This document shows positions 1-11,805 of a stretch of DNA of 64,000 nucleotides, in pieces. The notes beneath the pieces were generated by a model that did not search any database, was not told the DNA's origin, and saw nothing but the letters and a program-made list of their open reading frames with translations. The stretch comes from Alviniconcha marisindica (Eukaryota; Mollusca; Gastropoda; Provannidae). The number at the start of each line of letters is the position of its first letter. Positions within the stretch are counted from its first letter, which is position 1. Both the position numbers and the translations under genes were made by a program. The DNA lies in assembly GCA_018857735.1 (NCBI GenBank), contig JABMCL010000739.1, positions 75,001 to 139,000 of the forward strand. The letters run 5' to 3'.

Positions 1-510
1 CATAAAGTTCTTAATAATAATTCCCCAAACTACCTTGCACAACTCTTCATTAATCACCAGTCCCACTACACTAACTCCAGAAATAACCTCTAGGTGGCAA
101 GGCCAAGACTTGATTTGTTTAAAACTGGCATATCCTTCCCCGGAGCGTCCCTCTGGAACTCCCTGCCCCAAAACATAAAAAAATCTGTATTTCTCGTCCT
201 TGTTTCAAATGTAATCTGCACAAATATATGTCTGAGAATAACCTCTCGTCAAATTTGGATCGATTTGTTTGAATCACATGTTTGTGGGGGAAAAATTATT
301 GTTGTATACATGTATGTCCATGAAAGAAATTTATTTCCGATGTTTCTGCACATTTGTAGGAACTCTGTGAAACTGCATTAATCAATTGCTTATTCGTACT
401 TATAATATCTGTTTGTGGTATAGTCGTGCTTATTTGTGTTTGTGGTATAGCAAGGACTGGTTATAGATAGGTCCAAATGGACCTAACGCTACTATCCTAG
501 AGTATTAAAG
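1..510 (+). mobile_element. 3' end of a LINE-type non-LTR retrotransposon, truncated by the window edge
   Basis: Frame 1 reads YLAQLFINHQSHYTNSRNNL, a TAG at 91-93, then VARPRLDLFKTGISFPGASL WNSLPQNIK. This is the typical C-terminal end of animal LINE reverse transcriptases (..GASLWNSLP..). The in-frame TAG and later stops indicate a dead copy. A 3' tail follows to about 510, where a CT-rich repeat begins. Confidence 0.75.
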
Positions 511-514
511 TTTT

Positions 515-835
515 CGAGTTCGAGTTCTCTCTCTCTCTCTCTGTGAGTCTTCACAGTAATGGGGTACTCTCTCTCTCTCCCTTTGAGTCTTCACAGTGAT
601 GGGGTACTCTCTCTCTCTCTCTCTGAATCTCCACAGTGATAGGGTACTCTCTCTCTGTCTTCACGGTGATGGGGTACTCTGTCTCTCTCCCTCTCTCTCT
701 AAGTGTTCACAGTGATGTGATACTCTCTCTCTAAGTCTTTACAGTGATGGGGTACTCTCTCTCTCCCTCTCTCTCTGAGTCTTCGCAGTGATGGGGTACT
801 CTCTCTCTCTCTCTCTCCCCCCCCCCCCCCCCCAT
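515..835. repeat. CT-rich minisatellite
   Basis: About seven copies of a roughly 40-bp unit containing GTCTTCACAGTGATGGGGTA followed by (CT)n, ending in a poly-C run at 819-833. Confidence 0.85.
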
Positions 836-959
836 ATATATTAAGAGGCAAAATCTATATATTGTGAATATTGTGACAGTGAATTTGACTAGTGTGTTCT
901 GATTGTGTACACGGTATGCCCCGAGATGTAAGAAATGAAAAGAAACTACTGATGCAGGC

Positions 960-1490
960 TTGCTATTAACTGTTTTGACTTCAGTTGGCAAGTTGTGTTT
1001 GCTCTTGACTGTGTTGACTTCAGTTAGTTGTGTTTGCTGTAGACTTTGTTGACTTCAGTTGGGTTGTGTTTCCTGTTGACTGTGTTGACTTCAGTTGGTT
1101 GTGTTTGCTATTGACTGTGTTGACTTCAGTTGGTTGTGTTTGCTTTTCGGACTGTTTTGACTTCAATTGGTTGTCTGTGTTTGCTGTTGACTGTGTTGAC
1201 TTCAGCTGGTTGTATTTGCTGTTGACTGTGTTGACTTCAGTTGGTTATGTTTGCTGTTGACTGTGTTGACTTCAGTTGGTTATGTTTGTTATTGTCAGAC
1301 TGTGTTGGTTGTGTTTGCTTTTCGGACTGTTTTGACTTCAGCTGGTTATGCTTGCTGTTGACTGTGTTGATTTCAGTTGGTTATTTTGCTGTTGACTGTG
1401 TTGACTTCAGTTGGTTGTGTTTCCTGTTGACTGTGTTGACTTCAGTTGGTTGTGTTTGCTGTTGACTGTGTTGTGTTCAGAACTGCGGAC
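960..1490. repeat. 35-bp minisatellite
   Basis: About 14 degenerate copies of a 35-bp unit containing GTTGACTGTGTTGACTTCAG. Because 35 is not a multiple of 3, the same motif cycles through all frames, so the small ORFs here are artefacts. From 1490 to 1840 I see no feature. Confidence 0.9.
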
Positions 1491-1842
1491 CGGCTTTGTA
1501 CGTGTGGTTTTAGCGACTTCTGCGTGGAAGTGGCAAACTGATCAGTGGCTGATACTCCGAAAATTAAATCACGCGTGTAAACTGTTTTTAAATCAAATGC
1601 CCTCTGGTGACTTACTGCCATTTACTGGCTTTGCTAAAATGCTGTTCAGTATATTTTAAATACAAGGATACAAGGATATTTATTCGCCAGTGACATTTAA
1701 GTGTACACAGGAATTTGTCTTGGTGACGTTCCATTCAGTTGTACACCGCATTAACAAATAGACAAAAAATTACGATTAGACATGTATAAAAGTTATAAAG
1801 TTAAATCAACAAATTAACAACCTCATTCATGGAATGTAAGCT

Positions 1843-1843
1843 A

Positions 1844-1893
<50 letters not shown>

Positions 1894-2139
1894 ACGACAT
1901 TAGCATAAAGTTTTGCAATTCGCAGAGGTGGGTACGTGATAATCTGCACGTGACTTACGAACCATGCTCACTAAGACAAGCCACCACTAAGTCACAGCTA
2001 ATCACAGTCACATAAAAACTTAATTTCGTTATTAATGACAACAAGTATAGACCGTCTTTAGAATCTTTGTTGTTGTTTTAATATGATTATGATGTCTCAG
2101 TATGTCAGTCTTATTTTGCATGATTCTGTGTATGTGCCA

Positions 2140-2186
<47 letters not shown>

Positions 2187-2255
2187 CGTGCGTGCGTGTG
2201 CGTGCGTGCGTGCCTGCGTGCGTGCGTGCGCGTGTGTGCGTGCGTGCGTGCGTGC

Positions 2256-2287
<32 letters not shown>

Positions 2288-2335
2288 CCGAGCGTGCGTG
2301 CGTGCGTGCGTGCGTGTCCAAGTTGAAGTTCTAGT
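1843..2335. repeat. Compound (CA)n / (GT)n, (GTGC)n microsatellites
   Basis: (AC)n at 1843-1890; (GT)n grading into GTGCGTGC repeats at 2139-2325. The unique stretch between them (1890-2138) shows nothing recognisable. Reading frames over this tract are Cys/Val or His/Thr runs. Confidence 0.95.
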
Positions 2336-2744
2336 CTATTGCTTTTTTCCATTTACTGTGCACCGCCCCGCAAAACCAAATTCCTAGCACTGCACTTAGA
2401 ATACAGTACTTAGACAATACATATTCTGATTCTGAAGTGATGTAGAATCATTTTGAGGTTGGGATTTCGTCCTGGGGATGATCCTACGCGTGGTGGCTGA
2501 ACTTCAAAAATCCGAAGAACCAACTAACTCTCTGCCGGGTGTGGACAACAGTATATATAACATAACCCACGGCGTAGCGAGCCAACTCATACGTTCTGAC
2601 ATGAAATGGATTACACAGCCCGACAATTCGGTTCAAAACATAACCCACCCGTGCTGACTTGACAGTAGCCTACTGACGTAACTTTCCCGTGTTCAGTGAC
2701 GCGAACACACCCCGCCTTGCCGCCACAAAGATAATTCATCCTGA

Positions 2745-3250
2745 TGTTGGCAAGAATACAATCTACGCATGTTGACAAGAACATACCCACCTTGACGAGA
2801 ATATAATCTACGCATGTTGACAAAAACATACCCACCTTGACGAGAATATAATCTACGCATGTTGACAAGAACATACCCGCCTTGACGAGAATATAATCTA
2901 CGCATGTTGAAAAGAACATACGAACGTTGACAAGAACAAGAACATACCCATGTTGACAATATAATCTACGCATGCTGACAAGAACATAGGCCTACGCATG
3001 TTGACAAGAACAGTGCGAATGTTGACAAGAACGTACGCATGTTGACCAGAATATTGACAAGAACACTTGACAAGAACATATTGACAAGAACATACGCATG
3101 TTGACACATGTTGACAAGAACATAGTCTACACCTGTGGACAAAACATAGCCCACACGTGTTGACAAGAACCAACTCTACGCATGTTGGGAAAACTGACAT
3201 AGCCCACTCGCCAATACAATCAAGAACATAAACCCTGCCGTGCTCACATG
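2745..3250. repeat. Degenerate minisatellite related to the following array
   Basis: Diverged copies of a unit built on CATGTTGACAAGAACATA, about 27-54 bp period. It shares the TTGACAAGAACATA core with the 3250-4035 array and is probably its older edge. 2340-2745 holds no recognisable feature. Confidence 0.8.
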
Positions 3251-4035
3251 AACGTAATTACGTTACCCGTGTGTTGACAAGACTCATAGACAACCCGTCA
3301 TGCACTGACAAGGACGCGGACAGCTCGGGTGTAAACAAGAACATAGACAACCCATGTGTTGACAAGAACATCACTTGCCCGTGTGTTGACAAGAACATAA
3401 ACAACCCGTGTGTAAACAAGAACATAATCTACCCATGTGTTGACAACAACATCACTTGCCCGTGTGTTGACAAGAACATAAACAACCCGTGTGTAAACAA
3501 GAACATAATCTACCCGTGTATTGACAAGAGCATAACCTGCCCGTGTGTTGACAAGAACATAACCTACCCGTGTGTTGACAAGAATATAACCTGCCCGTGT
3601 GTTGACAAGAACATAACCTGCCCGTGTGTTGACAAGAACACAACCTACCCGTGTGTTGACAAGAATATAACCTGCCTGTGTGTTGACAAGAACATAACCT
3701 ACCCGTGTGTTGACAAGAATATAACCTGCCCGTGTGTTGACAAGAACATAACCTACCCGTGTGTTGACAAGAATATAACCTGCCCGTGTGTTGACAAGAA
3801 CATAACCTGCCCGTGTGTTGACAAGAACACAACCTACCCGTGTGTTGACAAGAACATAACCTACCCGTGTGTTGACAAAAACATAACCTGCCCGTGTGTT
3901 GACAAGAACATAAACTACCCGTGTGTTGACAAGAACATAGCCTACCCGTGTGTTGACAAGAACATAATGTACCCGTGTGTTTACAAGAACATAAACTGCC
4001 CGTGTGTTAACAAGAACATAACGTACCTTTGACAA
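3250..4035. repeat. 27-bp minisatellite, open on both strands
   Basis: About 28 copies of a 27-bp unit containing CCCGTGTGTTGACAAGAACA. The unit length is a multiple of 3 and has no stop in several frames, so ORFs of 253 (+) and 245 (-) codons span it (PCVDKNITC and VLVNTRAGY repeats). I interpret it as non-coding tandem DNA. Confidence 0.92.
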
Positions 4036-4239
4036 GACTGAACATAACCTGCCGGTGTACTAGTAGACACAGACACAACCATGGACGTACATGTGTAAGT
4101 CTTTGGGCACAGCGATGTAAAGTTTTCGTTGACATCGTGACTCCCAGAGCCAACGACGTGTCGTCACGCGACAGTAAGATCTGAACCCGCAACGAATGTG
4201 AAACAGAACCGTAACTGTGGAAAGGGGTGAGAGTCAAGC

Positions 4240-4420
4240 AGAACCATGGCGTAGTGGCCGAGCGGCTACGGAGCAAGACTCTACATCGGGAAATTAGTTG
4301 CGGATTTGATCCCAGGTTCTCTCTCCCCCCCCCCCCCCCCCCCCCCCGCCCTTCCGCTTCGTATGCACTAGCTACTGGCTCAGTGCTTTGGCACTAAAAA
4401 TAAAGGCACCATTGCCAAAA
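4240..4420 (+). mobile_element. tRNA-derived SINE head
   Basis: GTAGTGGCCGAGCGGCTACG resembles an A box (TGGCNNAGTGG) and GGATTTGATCCC a weak B box about 40 nt later, followed by a poly-C stretch (4325-4347). The cloverleaf cannot be completed, so it is not a functional tRNA. Confidence 0.5.
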
Positions 4421-5990
4421 CTGAAGTAAAATATTATCTCGTCAGTCGTCCCGCCCTAGCCGTATTTAGTTTCATTCCGGCTTTTCTTTCTTTCTTTGTT
4501 CTCCTCTCTAGCTACCATAATGGTTAACACCAAGTTACTTCTCTTTACCTCTAGTGAGTTTTGTGATGGTGATTAGACGGGACAGCGGGTGTCCCACCGG
4601 TGGATGTGCTGCAGTGCAGTTTTAATCTTGACTGAACTGACTCGGCACGCAAGCCGCGCGGCACTGAGACACGGTTGAACAGGCTCTGCCTGCTACACCG
4701 GCCTGTCACACGCTTTCCCTGCCGGAGGCGAGTCGCTCGTCGTCGGAATGCTTCTGCGTCGCTACACTCGCTGGAGAAGTTGGATTCTCACCTCCCTGTT
4801 ATCTCAGTGCGTGTACACTTTACTGGGACTGCCCTAGTTCGTGACGACTCAGCAAGTTTACCAAAGTCACCTCCCCCACCCCCACCCTCTTTCCTCGACG
4901 GGCAAGACTCTTGGCCTCTAACCCCCCACCCCCCTCCCACCCCTCCGCCCCCACCGCCATCTTTGTAGTCTCCGCTTTTTCACTGAGGAATCCAGGTTAC
5001 CATTCTCGCCGTGATGGTTTTTCGTTTTCTTCCTCTGTATGGTGTCCAACAACATTTGGAAAACCTCACAGCTTAGTGCATGTTAGCTGATTTGGGGGTT
5101 TCAGTCCATAGTCAACCCGGGCCATTTTTTGCCGGGATGCATGCTAGCTTATTCCGGTGTTTCCATAATCCAGCCAACTACTCTGACGTGGACGACGCTG
5201 AGGGTCTTTAACGTGCGCATGTGACTCAGTGATTGCGTGCGTAGGCGAACACACGGGTGACCTCTGTTTACAGACTCGTGCCGCGAAGGACTTCAGTAGA
5301 GTCGACGGCACAGAATTGACTCCCGCGGCGGGGAAATCTCGAGGCAACGGGCACAAAACCTTAGCACGTAACGTGTTAACCGTCACCCCATCCCTCCGTG
5401 TGGTGACCAAGCACGATCGTGCTTCACGTGGCTTTCCACGGCGAGTGCTCTCCCCCTGCGTTACCGTTCGTTCGTTCATTCATGAGACTTGTCGTTTAAC
5501 CCTTTCACTGCCACTTGAAAACGACCAACAAAAAGTGTGGAATTTCACATCCTTAACCCGTTTTGCTGTCTTTTTAGCATTAGCACGTGAAAGGATTCTC
5601 ATGAAAACGCACAGACTTTCGAAAAGTAAAAGTGTTATAGCACCGGGGCGGACGTGTTCAGAGCACTTTTCAGGCCGGAACATTTACATGTAGGCTGGGG
5701 CAGGAAAGGGGTTACACAGCCATACTGGCTCGACAGAGCTCCTCGAAGACTACAAGAAGACGGCGGGGTCGGGGGTGGGAGGACTATACCTGATACTACA
5801 CTGTTACCACCAGCATTATTTCTGCACTGATTAAGATTGGCGGAGATGAGAGCCGTTTGAATGTTTCATTAATTGTGAGGGGCAAGGCCACGATACAATG
5901 TCCATAAACACACAAGGTGGTAAGAAATGACAGCGGAGGCGGGGGAATGAAACCGACGTAGTCCGCGTATCAGCCCAACGCCTTCCCGCT
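4420..5990. other. Stretch without recognisable genes
   Basis: Mostly unique sequence with more CpG than average, and poly-C rich patches at 4870-4960. ORFs of 97-154 codons on both strands have no recognisable domain and no exon-like conservation that I can see. Confidence 0.5.
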
Positions 5991-5994
5991 AGAG

Positions 5995-6034
5995 GTGTGG
6001 GTGTGTGTGTGTGTGTGTGCGTACGTGCGTATCA

Positions 6035-6069
<35 letters not shown>

Positions 6070-6150
6070 TGTGTGTGCGTGTGTGTGAGCGAGTGAGTGA
6101 GTGTGTGTGTGCGCGCGCGCGTGCATTTGTGTGTGTGTGCACTGACTCTT
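5995..6150. repeat. (GT)n/(GA)n compound microsatellite
   Basis: GTGTGT with embedded GAGAGA and GAGTGAGT segments. 6150-6590 then shows only unremarkable sequence. Confidence 0.9.
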
Positions 6151-6594
6151 GAAAACATGTACATTTAAAGAATGTGTAAACACTTAGGGCCTGTGCGGGA
6201 TAGGCGTTACTACCCATCATTACGATTATTATTAGCCCAAACCGGCTCACTGCACCACCGACTCTCCACGAGTCTTTTTACGTCGCGTTCTTCAGTTGTA
6301 CGTGGCAGAGGGACGGCTTTTTATGTCGTTGCTGTTTGTACCTGCTTTTACCTGCCGCTTACCCGCAGTTCTGGTTTTTGAGTGAACGACACTTACCGGC
6401 TCAACGTGGCAGGAGAGGCAGTTTAACGTCAGTTTATAGTCTCCTCACCCCTAGGATTTTTGTAGAATCTGACTGGCGAAATCTCGGGGCAGGCGCAATG
6501 GCCAACACGAAACGGTCACCCATCCATTTGGTGACCACGCTCGACCGTCTTCAACCTGGCTTTCGAGAGCGAGTGCTTTTTTTCTTTCTTCAGT

Positions 6595-7055
6595 GTTAAG
6601 GAGCTGTGTGAAAGTCGAGGTGGCCGTCCTGGGCTCCCCGTCCCTAATAAGCCTCATTCAGGGTTTCTGTGGACGTAAAGGAACATTGAATCGAGCGCTC
6701 TTGCTCTGTGCGACCGACTCTCCATGCTGTCAGTGCAGGGGCATCGTCAGGCTACAGCAGCAGGAGCCGCACCATACAACCATGCACTGGGTCACTTCAT
6801 GCAAAGCCACATACGTAAGGTGCATGTGTATTTAGCTGTAACCCGCTACCCGCACTTTTGGCAGAATGACCGGGGTCTTTTACGTGCTACTGCGGTAACA
6901 CGCCGGGGGGTGGAATGGACACCGAAAAAGAGTCAGCACAGAAAGTTGACCCTGGAGAAGAACATTCTCCCGCCGCTCCTGCAGGGATTCGAACCCACGG
7001 CCTTTCGATCACGAGTCCGGCGCTCCCTAACCACTGAGCTACCCCCGCTACCCTT
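6595..7055 (-). mobile_element. tRNA-derived SINE (about 450 bp)
   Basis: Reading the minus strand from 7055: GGTAGCTCAGTGGTTAG (A box), GGTTCGAATCC (B box, about 6988), then a body with AAAGTTGACCCTGG-complement and CACGTAAAAGACCCC, found again at 49556-49912 and 63795-64000. Its end (6600-6690) matches segments near 11710-11800 and 51365-51450 (GTCCTGGGCTCCCC). Confidence 0.8.
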
Positions 7056-7083
7056 TGTGCAACGTTGGGGAAACTTCTGAGAG

Positions 7084-7345
7084 AAGGGCTGGAGCGCATA
7101 TAGCTTTTCCCGAACGCATAAATACCGTCTTGGGCTGAACTGATGTGAACCGTTGCGCTGAGCCCCTGTTCCTGCTCGCCCACTTCCCCTGTCGCAACTG
7201 ATTTATGAATGGCGGGCTGGAGCGCATATGGCTTTTCCCGAGCGCATAAACACCGTCTTGGGCTGAACTGATGTGAACCGTTGCGCTGAGCGTGCCCCTG
7301 TACCTGCTCGCCCACTCCCCCTGTCGTAACTGATTTATGAATGGC
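7084..7345. repeat. Tandem direct duplication, 2 x about 128 bp
   Basis: Two highly similar copies running from GGGCTGGAGCGCATAT to GATTTATGAATGGC (7087-7211 and 7213-7343). The copies differ at a few sites, so they are not very recent. Confidence 0.9.
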
Positions 7346-7559
7346 GGTCGTGATCAGCGTGGGAGACCGCTCCAGGAAATCCGAGTCGCGGAGAGGTTCT
7401 TTAAGCCCCGCCTCTCCCTCCTCCACCACCCCCTTCCCGTTCAAAATCTACATTCCTCCCCTACTTTTGGCTGTCCTTCGGCAGGTTGCGCACCCCCTCC
7501 CCCAGCCATGCACCCCCTCCCCGGCATTCGTTCTGCGTTCGTGTCTGAACTCTTCATCC

Positions 7560-8050
7560 TTGTGTGTTCAAGTTCAGTCAGCCCCCCTCCCCCCTCCCCA
7601 CACTCTCACTCTCTCTTTCTCGCTTTGTGACCTTCCGTCCCTTTTCCAGTCGACTTCTCGTCCTAACCCCCAACTTCTCTCTCTCCCTCTCCCACAGTCA
7701 CCCCTCTCTCTCTCTCCGTCATCTCTCTCTCTCTCTCTCTGTCTCTTTCCCAGTCACCCCCCTCCCAGTCACCCAGCTCTCTCTCGCTCTCCGTCATCTC
7801 CTCTCTCTCTCTGTCTCTCTGCTCCCGACCTCTCCCTCTCTCTCCCGTCATCTCCTCTCTTTGTCTCTTTTCCAGTCACCCCCCTCCCAGTCACCCTCTC
7901 TTTCTCTGTCACTCTCTCTTTCCCAGTCCCCCCCCTCCCTCTCCTGCCTGATAATCACACTGGTTGACTGGGCGTAAAACACCTACTTCTCTCTCTCTCT
8001 CTCTTTCTCTCTCTCTCGCCCCCCCCCCCCCCCCCTCTCTCTCCCCACTG
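7560..8050. repeat. (CT)n-rich low-complexity tract
   Basis: TCTCTC and CCCAGTCACCCCCCTCCC repeats with a poly-C run at 8020-8035. The long Ser/Leu/Pro frames are artefacts. 8050-8560 holds no recognisable feature. Confidence 0.85.
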
Positions 8051-8563
8051 AACTAGCTCAGCGCTCTCTCCCCACGGCCCTCAGTCGCAATTCCCCCCTC
8101 CGCCCCTCTCCCCCTTTTCCCAAACCTTGTTCATTCATAGACCGGAAGGGATGACAGGGTGGTTAAAAAAAAAGTTCAACACTCTACAAGTCCTTTCCCT
8201 CCCACCTCCCTGCTGACCCCCCCACACCCCCCCCTCCCCCGCCACCACCACCTCCCACCTTCTGCGGCCTTCCCCGTTCGACGCCCGTCATTCACGAGTG
8301 GAGAAATCTCAGCCATCTCAACCATAGGCGCTGCTAGCGGTAAGTTAGATGGGCGTAGAGTTCAGTTTGGACAATAATGGTGGTGGACAGGTGACGATGC
8401 TACAGCACTCTACCACTGGCAGAGTCTATCTATCCTCAGTGTCAATGATCGTGGTATGTAAGAAAGAAAAAAAAATGTTTTTGTTTTGTTTTGAACTTAA
8501 AGACGCTTCAAATGCATGTGTAGGTCGGTGTGAGGCAAGAGCGCGCGAGCGGTGAGTTAGTGA

Positions 8564-8567
<4 letters not shown>

Positions 8568-8658
<91 letters not shown>

Positions 8659-8707
8659 TGTTTGTACATGATGTGTGTGCGTGTGTGTGTGTGTGTGTGT
8701 TTGTAAG

Positions 8708-8768
<61 letters not shown>

Positions 8769-8773
8769 TCCTG

Positions 8774-8840
<67 letters not shown>
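8568..8840. repeat. (GT)n/(GA)n microsatellite
   Basis: About 270 bp of GTGTGT with a central (GA) block (8609-8655) and a few interruptions. Confidence 0.97.
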
Positions 8841-8841
<1 letters not shown>

Positions 8842-9041
8842 CAATACCTGCTGTTATCGGCCTGTTCTTAGGTAAAACGTAAAAAGATAAATAAAATTTC
8901 CTCTTACACAAGTACTGGCTTTTGTTACACGTTACACGTAATTATCCTCTACTTTTCTGTGGTCACTCCGCTCATCACCTGATCTGCCTTTGACAGACTT
9001 ATTCCAAAGGAAATCTTCCATGAAAATACATACATACATAC

Positions 9042-9044
<3 letters not shown>

Positions 9045-9097
<53 letters not shown>

Positions 9098-9155
9098 TCT
9101 CTCTCTCTCTCTCTCTGTCTCTGTCTCTCTGTGTGCCCGCGCGCGCGTGTGTGTA
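9045..9155. repeat. (GT)n(CT)n microsatellite
   Basis: (GT)n at 9047-9096 followed by (CT)n and CGCG. Confidence 0.95.
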
Positions 9156-10390
9156 GGGAGAGAAACTCTGTTGGAATGCGAAACTGGCAGTCCCAAACGC
9201 CTGTGGGAGCGCGGTGACACCGCGGGTAGGCCAGTGACACGCCGAACGTTCCCGGAAGGCGCTGAAGCAAGCTGCAGAGTAGTTAACATGCTGTAGCCTT
9301 ACTGGGCCGGGCGGAGTCGGGGGGGGGGGGGGGGGGGGATGCAAGTAAGTTCAGGGTTCAAACCCACCCAGTCAGTGTCAGAGCTGTACGTGGCCCTGCC
9401 GTCTCAGTCACTATCTCGTGTCGTGCATTCTCAAGTTCGCCTGCCTCTTTGCCTTGTGATCTCTGTGGTCGTGGCAGTCCGTATGCGCTACGCCTGCCTG
9501 TTGGCCGCGGCGTCCGTGGCTGATTTATTTGATGTCATCTATCGGCTACTGCTGGCCGTAAGAGTGGCGGCGTCTCCCACTCCCATTCATAGTATTGCCA
9601 GCCGAATGTTTAACGATCGCCGATTGCTTTCGTTTGTTTAACTGGTTCATTCGGCAACTGCTGCTGACTAGAGCGAGGCTGGCGTGTTCTTGTCAGCGCC
9701 GGTGTACGTCTGTGCAAAATATTTCTTGATCCCAACACATAAACAACAACACCGATGCACTCTTTCTTCCGCCCCCCCCCCCGCATCCCCTCTTCCCGTA
9801 TCCCTCTCACAACCGCCATCTCTCTCGCTATACATTTCTCTCACCCGTCTGTTTCTGCAGGTTTGTCGTGATTTATTGTTTTTTCATCACCTACATTGCC
9901 CCCATTGTGGTGGGGCTAAAACGGAAGTCTCAGCATTTCTGCTTTGATGCTTTCGTTTTCCTCGACACACATTGTTGGATGAACAGCGTGCTTGCGGTGT
10001 TTGTTGCTGCTGGCTGTTTGACGAAAGGGGGTGGAGGGCCGGACTACAGCGAGAAAGAGGAGGCGGAGGTTAGGGGGTGGGGGTGGGGAGTGTATCGAGG
10101 ACAGGGAAGGAGAGGGGTGTCCTTTTTACTCACTTCCGCTTCCCTGGCGTGTGAACTGGAACAGTGCTTCCGGCCGCTGGGTGACGACTGGAGGTAGCCG
10201 GGGGTGGGGTGGTGGGTGGGAGAAGTGGGGGGCACGGTGGCTGGGCGGGTAAAGGGCAGTGAGGATGGTTGATGACTGTACGGAGCTCGTCGACTTGTGG
10301 GTCACATCCCGATTAAGGGGAAAGGACAACAATGTGGTGCGATTATCACGTACACCATTTCTTTTGACTTATTTCGGTGACTGTGAAAGC
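9155..10390. other. Stretch without recognisable genes
   Basis: Contains a poly-G run at 9321-9338, a poly-C run at 9772-9782 and GGGGTGG-rich sequence at 10025-10250. ORFs up to 112 codons show no recognisable protein. Confidence 0.5.
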
Positions 10391-10399
10391 TTCTCCCCC

Positions 10400-11270
10400 C
10401 CCCCAATCTCTCACCTCGGCTTTTGGCTCCCTCCTCCCTTTTCGGGTTCTCTCCATTCTAGTCTCATCTCCCTCCTCTCTATTTCAACTCAGTGAAGCCT
10501 CTCGCTTCCCCCTCACCCCACCCCTATCCACTCCTTTTTTTGTCTGTTTCGACTCCTTCCTCTCTGTTTCGGCCGGTTCCTTCCCGTTTGAGTCGCCCAC
10601 TCCCCACCCCCATTTTCTGCCTCGCCTCCCTATTCCGGCTCCCCGTCTCTCTTCTGCGCCCCTTCTCTTCCGGTCCGGTCCCTCTCTCTCTCTTCCGGCT
10701 CCCCATCTCTCTTCCGCGACACTTCTCTTCCGGCGGTCCGACCCCTCTCTCTTCCGGCTCCCCCTCTCTCTCTTCAGGCACTCCATCTCTCTCTTCCGGC
10801 CCCCCTCTCTCTCTTCAGGCACTCCATCTCTCTCTTCCGGTCCCCCTCTCTCTTCCGGCTCCCCATCTCTCTTCTGCGCCCCTTCTCTTCCGGTCCCTCT
10901 CTCTCTTCCGGCTCCCCATCTCTCTCTTCCGGTCCGGCCCTTCTCTCTCTTCCGGTCCGGCCCCTCACTCTCTTCCGGCTCCCCATCTCTCTTCTGCGCC
11001 CCTTCTCTTCCGGTCCAGCCCCTCTCTCTCTTCCGGCTCCCCATCTCTCTTCCGGTCCAGCCCCCTCTCTCTCTTTCGGCTCCCCTTCTGCTCAGGTCCC
11101 CTCTCTTCCCCCCCCCCTTCTCTCCAGCTATCTTCCGCGTCAGTCCCTTCTTTTCCGGTCCTCTCTTCTGCCCCACCCCCTCCCCCAGCTCCCTCTTCCT
11201 CTTCCGCTCCCCTCCTCCCCACCCACCACTTTTTCGGCTCCCCCAACACACACACACCTCTCTTACGGCA
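10400..11270. repeat. Pyrimidine-rich minisatellite with many TTCCGG motifs
   Basis: Repeats of CTCTCTTCCGGCTCCCCATC and related units. I count about 17 TTCCGG hexamers by eye. Opposing 364- and 342-codon frames (Ser/Pro/Leu versus Arg/Glu/Gly) are composition artefacts. Confidence 0.9.
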
Positions 11271-11389
11271 TGGCTCCTATCTGCGCTCCTCTCTTGCCCC
11301 CATTCGATTTTCTTACGTGTCTGTTTCACCTCCCTCTCTTTTGGTTCCATTCTCCCTCTTTTGGCTCCCTCCTCTTTCGCGCTAGGTTC

Positions 11390-11460
<71 letters not shown>
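11390..11460. repeat. (GT)n microsatellite
   Basis: About 68 bp of pure GT repeat. Confidence 0.97.
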
Positions 11461-11463
<3 letters not shown>

Positions 11464-11699
11464 GCTGTTGATTCAAACAAAAACAAACAAAAACTAAACC
11501 TACCACCACCAAAAGACCAGATTTTCACAGGGGCAATGGTGGCTCTAGTTTCATGTCACTTGACAGGTGAAACTAAAACCAGAACGGTTCTGAGTTTCCC
11601 TTTCAACGCTGAAGGGGGACAAATCTAGCATGGCTTGATCAGACTGTCCTCAACATATGCTGGGGACATGAGAAGGCGTAGCTATATACATGGCACCCT

Positions 11700-11805
11700 T
11701 TCAGAGCTCACCAGCCATGTCAAAGAAGAGGTGGATGTCCTGGGCTGCCCATTCTTAATATTCCGTACCGTCTTTGTGGGCATAAAGCAATACTGAAACA
11801 AAACC
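11700..11805. mobile_element. Dispersed repeat fragment (GTCCTGGGCTGCCC type)
   Basis: Matches the ends of repeats at 6600-6690 and 51365-51450: AGGTGG.TGTCCTGGGCT, TTAATA, then TGTGG.C.TAAAGCAATACTG. Likely a SINE or LINE 3' segment. Confidence 0.6.

Noticed and set aside
3271..4032. 253-codon ORF (PCVDKNITC repeats) and opposing 245-codon ORF as repetitive protein genes
   Set aside because: Both come from the same 27-bp tandem repeat, lack any non-repeat coding flank or signal peptide, and no splice context is visible.
5229..5693. 154-codon plus-strand ORF
   Set aside because: No recognisable domain, and another open frame lies opposite it; sequence looks like ordinary intergenic DNA.
6980..7055. 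Functional tRNA gene
   Set aside because: A and B boxes are present, but the stems do not close and the sequence continues into a repeated SINE body.
9339..9641. 100-codon ORF with hydrophobic stretches
   Set aside because: Starts directly after a poly-G run, no similarity recognised and no exon boundaries supported.
10377..11512. Long opposing ORFs (364 and 342 codons)
   Set aside because: Composition artefact of a pyrimidine/purine-biased array; Ser/Pro/Leu on one strand, Arg/Glu/Gly on the other.
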